Positions 24,731 to 33,406 of a stretch of DNA of 64,000 bases are shown piece by piece. Position numbers and translations under genes: made by a program. The notes under the pieces were generated by a model, which was given only the letters and a program-made list of their open reading frames with translations, made no database searches and had not been told where the DNA came from. The DNA comes from DASQPR01 sp963797675 (GTDB lineage: Bacteria; Actinomycetota; Actinomycetes; Mycobacteriales; Micromonosporaceae). Position 1 is the first letter of the stretch, and every line of letters starts with the position of its first letter. Where the stretch lies: NCBI GenBank assembly GCA_963797675.1, contig CAWCQQ010000002.1, positions 1,054,001 through 1,118,000 on the forward strand. The letters run 5' to 3'.

Positions 24731-25292
24731 CCCCTGGTTTCCACAACACGTCACCATCCGGATTTGCCACCCGGCACAGGATGAAGAGCAGGTCGGACAG
24801 CCGGTTCAGGTATTTGACGGCGAGTACGTTCATCCGATCCGGGTCGGCTTCGTGAAGGGCCCATCCGGAGCGTTCGGCGCGGCGCGCGACCGTCCGGGCG
24901 ACGTGCAGGTAGGCCGCCCCGACCGTGCCGCCCGGCAGGATAAACGAATTCAGCTTGGGAAGCGGCTCGTTGAACTCGTCGCACCAACCTTCCACCCGCA
25001 AGACGTAATTTTCGGTGATCCGCAGCGGTGGGTACTTCGGATCAGGGACGATCGGTGTTGCGAAATCAGCGCCGACGTCGAAGAGATCGTTTTGGACCAC
25101 TGTCAAAACGGCTCGTACGTCGTTGGACAGATGACCTGCCGCGAGTGCCACACCGATGGCAGAGTTGCACTCGTCCGTATCCGCATAAGCGCCGATCCGA
25201 GGATCCGTCTTCGGGACGCGGGATCCATCGCTCAGTCCGGTCGTACCGGCATCGCCGGTCTTGGTGTAGATACGCGTGAGGTGAACGGCCAT
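24714..25292 (-). CDS. Cob(I)alamin adenosyltransferase, PduO type
   Basis: Transfers the adenosyl group from ATP to cob(I)alamin, making the coenzyme B12 needed by the Ecm and IcmA mutases in this window. The 192 residues show the PduO signature YTKTGDAGTTGLSDGSRVPK, then DECNSAIGVALA, LFDVGADFATP and the C-terminal ARTVARRAERSGWALHE and LNRLSDLLFILCRVAN. The start ATG 25292 is preceded at seven bases by the -10-like TACGCT, so the mRNA is probably leaderless. The last five codons and the stop lie in the partial copy of the tandem repeat. It is divergent from murA. Confidence 0.93.
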   Translation of the reverse strand: MAVHLTRIYTKTGDAGTTGLSDGSRVPKTDPRIGAYADTDECNSAIGVALAAGHLSNDVRAVLTVVQNDLFDVGADFATPIVPDPKYPPLRITENYVLRVEGWCDEFNEPLPKLNSFILPGGTVGAAYLHVARTVARRAERSGWALHEADPDRMNVLAVKYLNRLSDLLFILCRVANPDGDVLWKPGGEREE

Positions 25293-25299
25293 GGACCTG

Positions 25300-25305
25300 A
25301 GCGTA
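25300..25305 (-). promoter_or_regulatory. -10 box of the adenosyltransferase gene
   Basis: On the minus strand TACGCT (TANNNT type) lies seven bases before the ATG, which places the transcription start at or next to the start codon. The -35 region is not clear. Confidence 0.35.
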
Positions 25306-25353
25306 CGTTCTCGACCCCGCCGCCCGGCGCCGACATGGGTCCTACCGCCTACG

Positions 25354-26670
25354 ATGTCGATCGTGGATGTGATCCGGGTTCCCGGTGGCACTCGGCTGTC
25401 GGGTGAGGTCACCGTTGTCGGCGCAAAGAACTCTGCGTTGAAGCTGATGGCGGTCGCCCTGCTCGCGCCGGGCCGGAGTGTGATCGAGAACGTACCCAAG
25501 ATCACCGACATTCTCATCATGTCGGAAGTACTCCGCCGGCTCGGCTGCGAGGTGACGTTCACCGACTACCCGAGCGGGCACGGCGGCGAGGTCACGATCG
25601 ACGTTCCGGACGCTCCGGCGCATGAGGCGGACTACGACCTGGTTCGCCGTCTTCGGGCCTCCATCTGCGTCCTGGGGCCGCTGCTGGCCCGCTGCGGCAA
25701 GGCCCGGGTCGCGCTTCCGGGTGGCGACGCGATCGGCTCCCGCGGCCTGGACATGCACGAGAGGGGCCTGGCGGCGCTCGGCGCGGACATCACCGCTGAG
25801 CACGGCTTCGTGATCGCCTCGGCGCCGCTCGGCCTGACCGGCGCCGAGATCACGCTCGAGTTTCCGAGTGTCGGTGCGACCGAGAACATCCTGATGGCCG
25901 CCGTACTGGCCGCCGGCGGCACGACGATCGACAACGCGGCCCGCGAGCCGGAGATCGTCGACATCTGCGAGATGTTGAACTCGATGGGCGCTCAGATCAC
26001 CGGCGCCGGCACATCGACGCTGCTCATCGAGGGCGTGACCGATCTCAAGCCGGTCCGGCATCGGACGGTGGGGGATCGCATCGTCGGCGGCACGTGGGCG
26101 TTCGGCGCCGCGATGACGCGCGGTGAGGTCACGGTCCGCGGCGTCAAGCCCGAATACCTCGAGGTCGCGCTCGACAAGGTGATCTCCGCCGGGGGTGAGG
26201 TGATGACCGAGCCCAATGCGTTCCGGGTACGCATGGACCGTCGGCCCACCGCCGTGGACGTCTCCACGCTGCCGTTTCCCGGATTCGCCACCGACCTCCT
26301 GCCGCTGGCGATCGGGCTGGCGGCGGTGAGCGAAGGTACGTCGGTCGTCACCGAGAACATCTTCGACGGCCGGTTCATGTTCATCAACGAACTCATCCGG
26401 CTCGGCGCCGACATCCGCGTCAACGGCCATCATGCGGCGATCCGTGGCCGTGACCGCCTGTCCTCGGCGCCGGTCCGCGCGACCGACATCCGCGCCGGTG
26501 CCGGCCTCGTGATGGCGGCTCTGTGCGCCGACGGCCTGACCGAGATCTCGCACGTACACCACATCGATCGGGGCTACCCGGATATGGTCGCCGATCTCGC
26601 GGCGCTGGGTGTCATCGTCGAGCGGACAATCGCGCCGGAAGACCCGGAATACGCGTTTCCGGCCGCCTAA
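25354..26670 (+). CDS. murA: UDP-N-acetylglucosamine 1-carboxyvinyltransferase (Asp variant)
   Basis: Performs the first committed step of peptidoglycan synthesis, transfer of enolpyruvate from PEP to UDP-GlcNAc; 438 residues, normal length. The N-terminal GAKNSALKLMAVALLA contains the active-site Lys-Asn. The catalytic loop reads LPGGDAIGSRGLDMH, with Asp at residue 125 where E. coli MurA has Cys115. Mycobacterium tuberculosis has the same Asp, which makes the enzyme insensitive to fosfomycin, so the same is expected here. Later conserved segments are ATENILMAAVLA and FPGFATDLLPLAIGLA. Start ATG 25354. The stop overlaps by three to four bases the end of the convergent MFS gene. Confidence 0.97.
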   Translation: MSIVDVIRVPGGTRLSGEVTVVGAKNSALKLMAVALLAPGRSVIENVPKITDILIMSEVLRRLGCEVTFTDYPSGHGGEVTIDVPDAPAHEADYDLVRRLRASICVLGPLLARCGKARVALPGGDAIGSRGLDMHERGLAALGADITAEHGFVIASAPLGLTGAEITLEFPSVGATENILMAAVLAAGGTTIDNAAREPEIVDICEMLNSMGAQITGAGTSTLLIEGVTDLKPVRHRTVGDRIVGGTWAFGAAMTRGEVTVRGVKPEYLEVALDKVISAGGEVMTEPNAFRVRMDRRPTAVDVSTLPFPGFATDLLPLAIGLAAVSEGTSVVTENIFDGRFMFINELIRLGADIRVNGHHAAIRGRDRLSSAPVRATDIRAGAGLVMAALCADGLTEISHVHHIDRGYPDMVADLAALGVIVERTIAPEDPEYAFPAA

Positions 26671-27830
26671 GCTCCCGGAAGACGCAGCCACCGCCACGCA
26701 AGAAGAGCGAGCACCAGCATGGGTACGCCGAACCATGCGATCAACAGCACCACCGAGATGTGCTGTGATACCAGGCCGCAGACGGCGAACACCACGATCG
26801 CGGCGAGATCCGCACCCAGATCCGCGACCGAGGTGACCGTGGCCCGGGCCGGTCCGGTGATCGCGTGCTGCAGCCGGATCTCCGTACTGACGATGCCGTA
26901 CTGCATGCATCCGAACGCGACGCCGACGCCCACGAAGCCGGCCGCGTTGCCGGTCAGGCCACTCGCGAGGATCGCGATCCCGCCGACCGCCAGCGTTATC
27001 GCGATCCGGCCGGAACTCGCCGACCACCAACGACCGGCGGCCCAGTTGCCGATCGCCGCGGTCAGCGTGATCGCGAGCAGGAACACCGGTACCACGGCCA
27101 CCGGCAGCCGGTAGGCATGACCGAGCAGCGGCACGTATTCGTCGATCGCGGTCAGCGCCGGCAGGAGTGCCGCGATCAACAACACCCCCCGTACGGCCGG
27201 ATGCGTCGCCGCCTCGGTCACGCCGGCCCGAAGCGTCCGGAGATATCCCCGCAGACCGCTGTGGTCGTCTTCGTCGATCGGTGCCGGGTGCTCGCCATCG
27301 ACGGTGGCGGTCGCTGTGCGCGGGCGCGACGGCAGCGACCAGGCGACGAGCGACCAGACCAGCATGACACCGGCACTGACCGCACCGACCAGCCCGAATC
27401 CGCCGAAGTGCAGCATCGGGATCGCGAGTGCCGTGACGATCGCGCTCGCGACCAGCTTCACCGTACCGGCCCGGCCGATCAGGCGGCCGTAGTCGTCGGA
27501 CGCTCCGGCCGCGGCGACGTCGTCGTAGACGAGTGCCTCGAACGTGCCGGAGATCAGCGCACCACCGATGCCCCACAGCACGAAACCGGTCGCGAAGCCG
27601 GTGAATGTGGGGGCGATCACCCAGAGCCCGTACGCCATCGCTCGAAAAAGCCCGGCCACAACGAGCAGTGCGCGCCGCGACATCCTGTCGGCGAGCGCGC
27701 CTGCGGGCACGTTCAGCAGCAGGCCGGTGGCGGACCAGAGGATGTAGAGCACCGAGATGCGTGCCGTGGACAATCCGTGGTCGGCGAAGAGGACCGGATA
27801 GACCGGATAGAGCGGGATCGCGTCGTCCAA
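26667..27830 (-). CDS. MFS transporter, start uncertain
   Basis: A permease of at least 387 residues with about eleven to twelve hydrophobic helices. The motif A loop reads GALADRMSRRALLV after helix 2, and the central loop is acidic (PAPIDEDDHSGL). The substrate is unknown; the relation is to drug-efflux-like MFS proteins. The listed start is a TTG at 27830 without a ribosome binding site. The open frame continues upstream in good MFS sequence (GLAVRVYLLEALDDAIPL) to about 27878, but no ATG, GTG or TTG is found there, so the true start may be hidden by a base error. It converges on murA. Confidence 0.75.
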   Translation of the reverse strand: MDDAIPLYPVYPVLFADHGLSTARISVLYILWSATGLLLNVPAGALADRMSRRALLVVAGLFRAMAYGLWVIAPTFTGFATGFVLWGIGGALISGTFEALVYDDVAAAGASDDYGRLIGRAGTVKLVASAIVTALAIPMLHFGGFGLVGAVSAGVMLVWSLVAWSLPSRPRTATATVDGEHPAPIDEDDHSGLRGYLRTLRAGVTEAATHPAVRGVLLIAALLPALTAIDEYVPLLGHAYRLPVAVVPVFLLAITLTAAIGNWAAGRWWSASSGRIAITLAVGGIAILASGLTGNAAGFVGVGVAFGCMQYGIVSTEIRLQHAITGPARATVTSVADLGADLAAIVVFAVCGLVSQHISVVLLIAWFGVPMLVLALLAWRWLRLPGA

Positions 27831-27951
27831 CGCTTCCAGCAGGTAGACGCGGACGGCGAGCCCTCGTGGAACCCTAGGTCAATTTTCGCCTGGTGGTTTG
27901 ACGATCGTCATAGACACAGCTCAGCACTCGGTGGCGCCGCTCCGCAAGCGC

Positions 27952-28296
27952 TTAAGCCGGACCGCCGACGACGCGACGTGCGGCGGACAGCTCGGACGCG
28001 AACACGAGCACCCGGATGCGCCGGTCCCGGCCGATCGCGGTGGTGGCCCGGATCCCCGCGCTCGCCAGGAGATCCTGCAGGGCCCTCGCCTCGTCCATGG
28101 TTTCCACGATGTCGGCGATGCTCAGAAGTCCGAAATCGTCGTCGCGAGCCGGCCGGACGGCGGCAGCCTCGGTCCGGGCGCTGTCGGAGTTGAACGCCCA
28201 GCGCAGTATGGCCGCGAGCGCGGCAACCACGCCAAATGCGATCAGCGGCCCGACGACCAACGTGGTAGTGGCGTTCGGCACAAGTCCAGTGTGCAC
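27952..28296 (-). CDS. Hypothetical membrane-anchored protein with DUF2007-like domain
   Basis: A 114-residue protein with one helix near the N-terminus (TTLVVGPLIAFGVVAALAAIL), an acidic/arginine linker and a small alpha-beta domain, SIADIVETMDEARALQDLLA followed by IRATTAIGRDRRIRVLVF. The last part resembles the DUF2007 putative signal-transducing domain, a short ferredoxin-like fold. GTG 28296 or GTG 28281 could be the start. It is divergent from 3-hydroxybutyryl-CoA dehydrogenase. No specific function can be given. Confidence 0.6.
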   Translation of the reverse strand: MHTGLVPNATTTLVVGPLIAFGVVAALAAILRWAFNSDSARTEAAAVRPARDDDFGLLSIADIVETMDEARALQDLLASAGIRATTAIGRDRRIRVLVFASELSAARRVVGGPA

Positions 28297-28431
28297 CGAA
28301 GACGGGCGGAGCGAGTGAGGTTCGCCGCCCGAGCGCGCGTACGCACGCGTCGGCGGTTAATCTCGGCGGCAGACGCCGACGTCTCGCTCGTGAGCCGGCG
28401 TGTCCTGTGCCGGCGATGAAGGAGTGCACTG

Positions 28432-29283
28432 ATGGCGGGTCGGTTGGCGGTCGTGGGCGCCGGATTGATGGGTTCGGGCATCGCGCAGGTTGCGGCGCAG
28501 GCCGGCTGGGACGTCACGATGCGGGATCTCGATGCGGCATCGTTGCAGCGTGGCATGGATGGGATTCGTACCTCACTGCACCGAATCGCCGCAAAAGGGA
28601 AGATCGCCGAGGCGGACGTCGAAGCGGCGCTGAGCCGGATCTCCACGACCACCGATCTGGAAGCGGCCGCGGCCGAGGCCGACATCGTGGTCGAGGCTGT
28701 GTTCGAGAAGATCGAGATCAAGCATGAGGTGTTCCGCGTACTGGACAAGGTCTGCAAGGGCGGTGCCGTGCTCGCGACGAACACGTCGGCGATCCCGGTC
28801 ACGCAGATCGCTGCGGTGACGTCACGCCCCGAGTCGGTCGTGGGTACGCACTTCTTCTCGCCGGTACCGATGATGAAGCTCTGCGAGCTGGTCCGTGGCT
28901 TCAAAACATCGGATGCGACGCTGGCGACCGCTCGGGAGTTCGCCGAGGAGATCGGCAAGACCTGCATCGTGGTGAACCGTGACATCGCCGGATTCGTGAC
29001 GACGCGGCTGATCGCGGCGCTCGTGGTCGAGGCCGTGAAGCTCGTCGAGTCCGGTGTGGTCAGTCCCGAGGATCTCGACGTGGCCTGCCAGCTGGGCTTC
29101 GGGCACGCGATGGGCCCGCTGGCGACGACCGACCTGACCGGCGCGGACGTGCTCATGCACGCGGCGCAGAACATCTACTCCGACACCGGTGACCCGAAGT
29201 TCTTCCCGCCCGAGCTGTTGCAGCGCATGGTTACCGCCGGTGACCTCGGTCGCAAGACGGGTAAGGGTTTTTACAGCTACTGA
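28432..29283 (+). CDS. hbd: 3-hydroxybutyryl-CoA dehydrogenase
   Basis: Reduces acetoacetyl-CoA to 3-hydroxybutyryl-CoA (or the reverse) with NAD(P)H; 283 residues, the usual length. The dinucleotide motif is VVGAGLMGSGIAQVAA; the catalytic His lies in VGTHFFSPVPMMKLCELV, with NTSAIPVTQIA before it and NRDIAGFVTTRLI after it. The end is GRKTGKGFYSY. It supplies the second step of the ethylmalonyl-CoA route after acetyl-CoA acetyltransferase. A second, fused enzyme of this family is at 42.7 kb, so roles may be divided between the two. Start ATG 28432, with AAGGAG about 11 bases upstream. Confidence 0.95.
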   Translation: MAGRLAVVGAGLMGSGIAQVAAQAGWDVTMRDLDAASLQRGMDGIRTSLHRIAAKGKIAEADVEAALSRISTTTDLEAAAAEADIVVEAVFEKIEIKHEVFRVLDKVCKGGAVLATNTSAIPVTQIAAVTSRPESVVGTHFFSPVPMMKLCELVRGFKTSDATLATAREFAEEIGKTCIVVNRDIAGFVTTRLIAALVVEAVKLVESGVVSPEDLDVACQLGFGHAMGPLATTDLTGADVLMHAAQNIYSDTGDPKFFPPELLQRMVTAGDLGRKTGKGFYSY

Positions 29284-29303
29284 GCCGTCATGATCCTGAC
29301 GGC
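29284..29303. terminator. Short hairpin between convergent genes
   Basis: GCCGTCA (29284-29290) and TGACGGC (29297-29303) form a 7-bp stem around six bases just after the hbd stop and before the end of the minus-strand ABC permease. It has no T-run. A weak terminator is possible. Confidence 0.35.
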
Positions 29304-29312
29304 GATCGGGTG

Positions 29313-30176
29313 CTAGCCGTCTTTCCGGGCTCGCCAGCGGAATGTCTTGAGGGCCAGGAACAGGGCTCCCGCAGCCCATGCGGCCAGGATGAGTGCGGTC
29401 TTGCCGTGCTCCCAGGAGTGCGAGGGCTCGAGTCGGTCGAGCGACTCCGGCAGGAGGACCGACCGATAGCCCTGGGCGATCCACTTGAGCGGGAAGATCG
29501 CGCCGACGATCTGGATCGGCTGGCTGATGCTGGTGAACACGAAGTAGACGCCGGAGACGAACTGCAGGACCAGCGCGACCGGCGTGACGACGGCGGGTGC
29601 GGCCTTGCCGGTACGGGGGACCGACGAGAACGCGATACCGAGCATCGATCCTGCGGTCGTACCGAGCAGCGTCAGCCAGATGAACGTGACCCAGCGATGC
29701 CAGTCGGTCGGCAGCGTTGCATGACCGAGCGCCGTACCGAGGCCGAGCAGCAGCACCGATTCGAGCAGAACCATGGTCAGGACCATGACGATCTTGCCGA
29801 TGAAGTACGACGACGGCGGCATCGGCGTGCCCTCGAGCCGCTTGAGCACGCCCTTGTCCCGCTCGACCGCGATCTGGATCGCGACCGTCTGGAACGCGAC
29901 GCCGATCAGGCCGGTCGCCAGAATGCCGGGTACGAAGTAGCGGGCGAACGGGATGCCGGGATTGCCGTTCGTGTCGCCGACCGTGTAGCTGAACACCGAG
30001 CTGAAGATCAGCAGCAGCATCACCGGGAAGGCGAGCGTGAACACGACCGACTCGCGCTGCCGGAAGAAGTCCCTGACCTCGAGCTTGCCGCGAAGCCAGC
30101 CGATCCGGAGCGCGTGCACCGGGCCGGTCGGGGCGGCCGGCGCGCGACCGGTGGAGGGTGCGATCGCGGTGGTCAT
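29313..30176 (-). CDS. ABC-2 type exporter permease
   Basis: A 287-residue membrane protein with six helices, beginning with a cytoplasmic segment (GWLRGKLEVRDFFRQRESVV) and a first helix FTLAFPVMLLLIFSSVF. The middle contains ERDKGVLKRLEGTPMPPSSY, the conserved segment of ABC-2 permeases of the DrrB/daunorubicin type. It partners the ATPase encoded just upstream, whose stop codon overlaps the permease ATG in ATGA. The exported substrate is unknown; drugs or lipids are typical for this type. Confidence 0.92.
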   Translation of the reverse strand: MTTAIAPSTGRAPAAPTGPVHALRIGWLRGKLEVRDFFRQRESVVFTLAFPVMLLLIFSSVFSYTVGDTNGNPGIPFARYFVPGILATGLIGVAFQTVAIQIAVERDKGVLKRLEGTPMPPSSYFIGKIVMVLTMVLLESVLLLGLGTALGHATLPTDWHRWVTFIWLTLLGTTAGSMLGIAFSSVPRTGKAAPAVVTPVALVLQFVSGVYFVFTSISQPIQIVGAIFPLKWIAQGYRSVLLPESLDRLEPSHSWEHGKTALILAAWAAGALFLALKTFRWRARKDG

Positions 30177-31024
30177 GAAGCGGCTCCGATCATCTTCAGG
30201 TAGATGTCTTCCAGCGTCGGTCGCAGTACGTTGAGGCCGGGCACCTCGCCGCCGAAGTGCGCGGACAACTTGGTGACCTCGGCGGTCGGGGTGTCGGTGC
30301 TCACCGATTCGCGCCCGGCCGGCCCGTCCCAGCTCACGATCGTGGAGGCGGTATCGCGGCCGCCGAGCGTCGCTGGCGTACCCACTTCGAGCAGCCGCCC
30401 GGCGGCGATGACGCCGACCCGGTCCGCAAGTTCCTCGGCCTCTTCGAGGTAGTGGGTGGTCAGCAGGATGGTCGTACCCTCGGCCGACAGCTGGTGAATC
30501 AGTCCCCAGAATTCGATCCGGGCCTCGGGGTCGAAGCCGGTCGTCGGTTCGTCCAGGAACAGCAGCTCCGGCCGCCCGATGATGCCGAGCGCGACGTCGA
30601 GGCGCCGCCGCTGCCCGCCGGACAGCGCGGCGGCGCGGGCATTCGTCTTCTCGGCCAGCCCAACCGCTTCGATGACCTGGTCCGGGTCGCGGGCGGCGGG
30701 GTAGTAGTGCGCGAAGTGGTGTACCACCTCGTGCACCGACATCGTCTCGAACTCGCCGGTGCCCTGCAGCACGATCCCGACGCGGGCCCGCCAGTCACGA
30801 GTGGCATGGGCCGGGTCGATGCCGAGGACGGTGACGTCGCCGCCGGACCGGGGTCGGTAGCCTTCGAGGATCTCGACGGTCGTCGTTTTGCCGGCGCCGT
30901 TCGGTCCGAGCAGGGCAAAGCACTCGCCTCGCGCGACGTCAAGATCGACGCCGTCGACCGCTAGCGGGCCGTCGTTGTACTGCTTGCGCAACCCGCGAAC
31001 TCGGATCGCAAAATCCTCTGCCAT
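30173..31024 (-). CDS. ABC exporter ATP-binding protein (DrrA-like)
   Basis: A 283-residue ATPase. Walker A is LLGPNGAGKTTTVEIL, the Q-loop VGIVLQGTGEFETM, the signature LSGGQRRRLDVALG, Walker B LLFLDEPTTGFDPEA and the switch His lies in LLTTHYLEEAEELADRV. After residue about 225 a C-terminal extension (GRESVSTDTPTAEV, LRPTLEDIYLKMIG) matches the DrrA type. It is the first gene of a two-gene operon with the permease and divergent from ecm. Confidence 0.95.
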   Translation of the reverse strand: MAEDFAIRVRGLRKQYNDGPLAVDGVDLDVARGECFALLGPNGAGKTTTVEILEGYRPRSGGDVTVLGIDPAHATRDWRARVGIVLQGTGEFETMSVHEVVHHFAHYYPAARDPDQVIEAVGLAEKTNARAAALSGGQRRRLDVALGIIGRPELLFLDEPTTGFDPEARIEFWGLIHQLSAEGTTILLTTHYLEEAEELADRVGVIAAGRLLEVGTPATLGGRDTASTIVSWDGPAGRESVSTDTPTAEVTKLSAHFGGEVPGLNVLRPTLEDIYLKMIGAAS

Positions 31025-31112
31025 GCCGAATACTGTGCCCTATCTAGCCGGTGAGCATTAAACGGCCCGAGCTGAGAGCAATTTCACCAGCTCAGCGCAG
31101 GCTACCTGTCAG

Positions 31113-31118
31113 TAGACT
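31113..31118 (+). promoter_or_regulatory. -10 box of ecm, leaderless type
   Basis: TAGACT lies six bases before the ATG at 31125, so the transcript should start at the first codon. The -35 region is weak, which could mean a need for an activator. Confidence 0.4.
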
Positions 31119-31124
31119 CCGAGA

Positions 31125-33107
31125 ATGTTCCGACTTGAGAAACGCGACCGGCCGTGGGTCATGCGGACGTACGCCGGGCACAGTTCGGCCGTGGCGAGCA
31201 ACGCGCTCTACCGTCGCAATCTTGCAAAGGGACAGACCGGACTTTCGGTCGCGTTCGACCTGCCCACGCAGACCGGGTATGACCCCGATCACGAGCTCGC
31301 CAAGGGTGAGGTCGGGCGGGTCGGCGTACCGGTGGCGCACCTCGGCGACGCCCGCGCGCTGTTCGACGGCATCCCGCTCGATGACGCGAATACCTCGATG
31401 ACGATCAACGCACCGGCGATGTGGCTGCTCGCCCTGTACGTGACGGTCGCGCAGGAGCAGGGCGCCGATCTCGCGAAGCTGGCCGGCACGACGCAGAACG
31501 ACATCATCAAGGAATACCTGTCCCGCGGTACGCACATCTTCCCGCCCGCGGAATCGATGCGCCTGACCACCGACACGATCGCGTGGACGGTCCTCAACAC
31601 TCCACAGTGGAACCCGGTGAACATCTGCTCGTACCACCTGCAGGAGGCCGGTGCGACGCCGGTGCAGGAGGTCGGCTTTGCGCTCGCCACCGCGGTCGCC
31701 GTGCTCGACGCGGTACGCGACTCCGGTCAGGTGCCGCCCGAACGCTTCGGCGATGTGGTCGCCCGGATCTCGTTCTTCGTCAACGCCGGCGTGCGGTTCA
31801 TCGAGGAGATGGCGAAGATGCGCGCGTTGACGCGCATGTGGGACGAGATCACCAGGGATCGCTACGGCGTCACCGACCCGAAGTCCCGCCGACTCCGGTA
31901 CGGCGTCCAGGTCAACTCGCTCGGTCTGACCGAGGCGCAGCCGGAGAACAACATCCAGCGCATCGTGCTGGAGATGCTCGGCGTGACGCTGTCGCGCGAC
32001 GCACGTGCCCGGGCCGTCCAGCTGCCGGCCTGGAACGAGGCTCTGGGCCTGCCGCGACCGTGGGATCAGCAGTGGTCGTTGCGCATGCAGCAGGTCCTCG
32101 CGTACGAGTCGGACCTGCTCGAATACCCGGACATCTTCGAGGGCTCGGTGGTCGTCGAAGGCCTCGTCGACTCGATCGTCACCGGCGCCGCCGCCGAGTT
32201 GCGCACGATCCTGGATGCCGGCGGTGCGGTGTCCGCGGTGGAGTCCGGCTATCTGAAGAGCGCGCTGGTCGCGTCGCTCGCCGCCCGGCGCGTACGGATG
32301 GAGGACGGCAGCGACGTGGTGGTCGGCGTCAACGCGTACACCGAGACCGAGCCGTCGCCACTGACCGCATCCGGTGCGAACGCGATCGAGCAGGTCGATC
32401 CGGCGGTCGAGGCGGCGGCGGTCGAGGCGATCCAGGCCTGGCGAGCAGGCCGGGACTCGGTGGCGGTCGAGGCGGCGCTCGACGATCTGCGCTCGGTTGC
32501 TCGTACCACGGCGAATGTGATGGACGCGACGCTCGCGTGCGTCCGCGCGGGCGTGACTACCGGGGAGTGGGCCGAAGCGCTTCGGTCGGTATTCGGTGAG
32601 TACCGCGCGCCGACCGGGTTGAACGCCGCGCTGGCTGCGACGTCCGACCTCACCGACGTGCGTGAGCTGGTACGCGCGACCGCGGCCGACCTTGGCACCG
32701 GCAAGCTCCGCATGCTGGTCGGCAAGCCGGGGCTGGACGGGCATTCGAACGGTGCCGAGCAGATCGCGGTCCGTGCGCGCAACGCCGGATTCGAGGTCAT
32801 CTACCAGGGGATTCGTCTCACACCCGCGCAGATCGTCGCGGCCGCGATCGAGGAGGACGTCGATCTCGTCGGCCTGTCGGTGCTGTCCGGATCGCATCTC
32901 GCCGCGGTCCAGGCCGTGCTCGACGGGCTGCGCGCGGCCGGATCGAGCGTGCCGGTGGTGGTCGGCGGCATCATCCCGCCCGACGACGCGAAGACGCTAC
33001 TGGCGGCCGGCACCGCGCGGGTCTTCACCCCGAAGGACTTCGCGCTGTCCGACATCATCGCCGAGCTGGTCCAGGTGGTCCGCGAGGCCAACCAGCTCAC
33101 CGGCTAG
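31125..33107 (+). CDS. ecm: Ethylmalonyl-CoA mutase (MeaA type)
   Basis: A B12-dependent mutase converting (2R)-ethylmalonyl-CoA to methylsuccinyl-CoA in the ethylmalonyl-CoA pathway. The 660 residues comprise the TIM-barrel catalytic domain (about 1-510) and a C-terminal B12-binding domain (about 530-655) with the DxHxxG motif in GKPGLDGHSNGAEQIA. The N-terminal VMRTYAGHSSAVASNALYRR and KEYLSRGTHIFPP distinguish it from methylmalonyl-CoA mutase, which has a Tyr-Ala-Gly-Phe-Ser context at the first place. Single-chain length and sequence fit the MeaA/Ecm group. Ccr, the epimerase and MeaB are encoded 16-20 kb away. Start ATG 31125, leaderless. Confidence 0.92.
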   Translation: MFRLEKRDRPWVMRTYAGHSSAVASNALYRRNLAKGQTGLSVAFDLPTQTGYDPDHELAKGEVGRVGVPVAHLGDARALFDGIPLDDANTSMTINAPAMWLLALYVTVAQEQGADLAKLAGTTQNDIIKEYLSRGTHIFPPAESMRLTTDTIAWTVLNTPQWNPVNICSYHLQEAGATPVQEVGFALATAVAVLDAVRDSGQVPPERFGDVVARISFFVNAGVRFIEEMAKMRALTRMWDEITRDRYGVTDPKSRRLRYGVQVNSLGLTEAQPENNIQRIVLEMLGVTLSRDARARAVQLPAWNEALGLPRPWDQQWSLRMQQVLAYESDLLEYPDIFEGSVVVEGLVDSIVTGAAAELRTILDAGGAVSAVESGYLKSALVASLAARRVRMEDGSDVVVGVNAYTETEPSPLTASGANAIEQVDPAVEAAAVEAIQAWRAGRDSVAVEAALDDLRSVARTTANVMDATLACVRAGVTTGEWAEALRSVFGEYRAPTGLNAALAATSDLTDVRELVRATAADLGTGKLRMLVGKPGLDGHSNGAEQIAVRARNAGFEVIYQGIRLTPAQIVAAAIEEDVDLVGLSVLSGSHLAAVQAVLDGLRAAGSSVPVVVGGIIPPDDAKTLLAAGTARVFTPKDFALSDIIAELVQVVREANQLTG

Positions 33108-33357
33108 ATCCGCCGGACGCGCCGCGAACCTGGCGGAGCGACCCGTCGGGCCACCACGATGCGACTTCGCTGCTCACGGCCTCGGGCACCGCGCCGGACT
33201 CGTCACCCATCTCTTCCAGCAGACGTGCGAGCTGATCGAGCTGATAGCGCCGCGCGATCGCCTCGGTCACGTAGGCAGAGAACTCGCGCTCACCGATCTC
33301 GGCCTTCGTGCATGATCGGAGATCTTGGCTGTGCTGGAGGGTAGGGGTTGTGATCAT
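33097..33357 (-). pseudogene. Remnant of a ribbon-helix-helix-type antitoxin gene
   Basis: From about base 33306 downward the frame reads EIGEREFSAYVTEAIARRYQ then LARLLEEMGDESGAVPEA and SSEVASWWPD. This resembles the second helix and C-terminal tail of short actinobacterial antitoxins of the CopG/VapB type. The N-terminal beta strand and first helix are missing; instead the frame passes through an inverted-repeat element (33320-33389). No toxin gene is adjacent. The end overlaps the ecm stop by 11 bases. I read it as a truncated antitoxin, though a small expressed protein starting at ATG 33357 is possible. Confidence 0.5.
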
Positions 33358-33389
33358 GGCGGAATAGCCACCGTGAGCAGCCAAGATCT
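33320..33389. repeat. 70-bp element bounded by 12-bp inverted repeats
   Basis: AGATCTTGGCTG at 33320-33331 and its exact complement CAGCCAAGATCT at 33378-33389 flank 46 bases. The left edge abuts the point where antitoxin similarity starts, and the right edge is 17 bases from the end of the DUF4126 gene. It looks like a REP-like or miniature mobile element or a long hairpin. No target-site duplication is evident. Confidence 0.55.
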
Positions 33390-33406
33390 GCGATCTTCCG
33401 GATGGC

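Noticed and set aside
24542..24757. Repeat-encoded N-terminal extension of the VOC protein
   Set aside because: No ribosome binding site or homology supports it; the VOC fold is complete from ATG 24541. Kept only as a possibility under the repeat finding.
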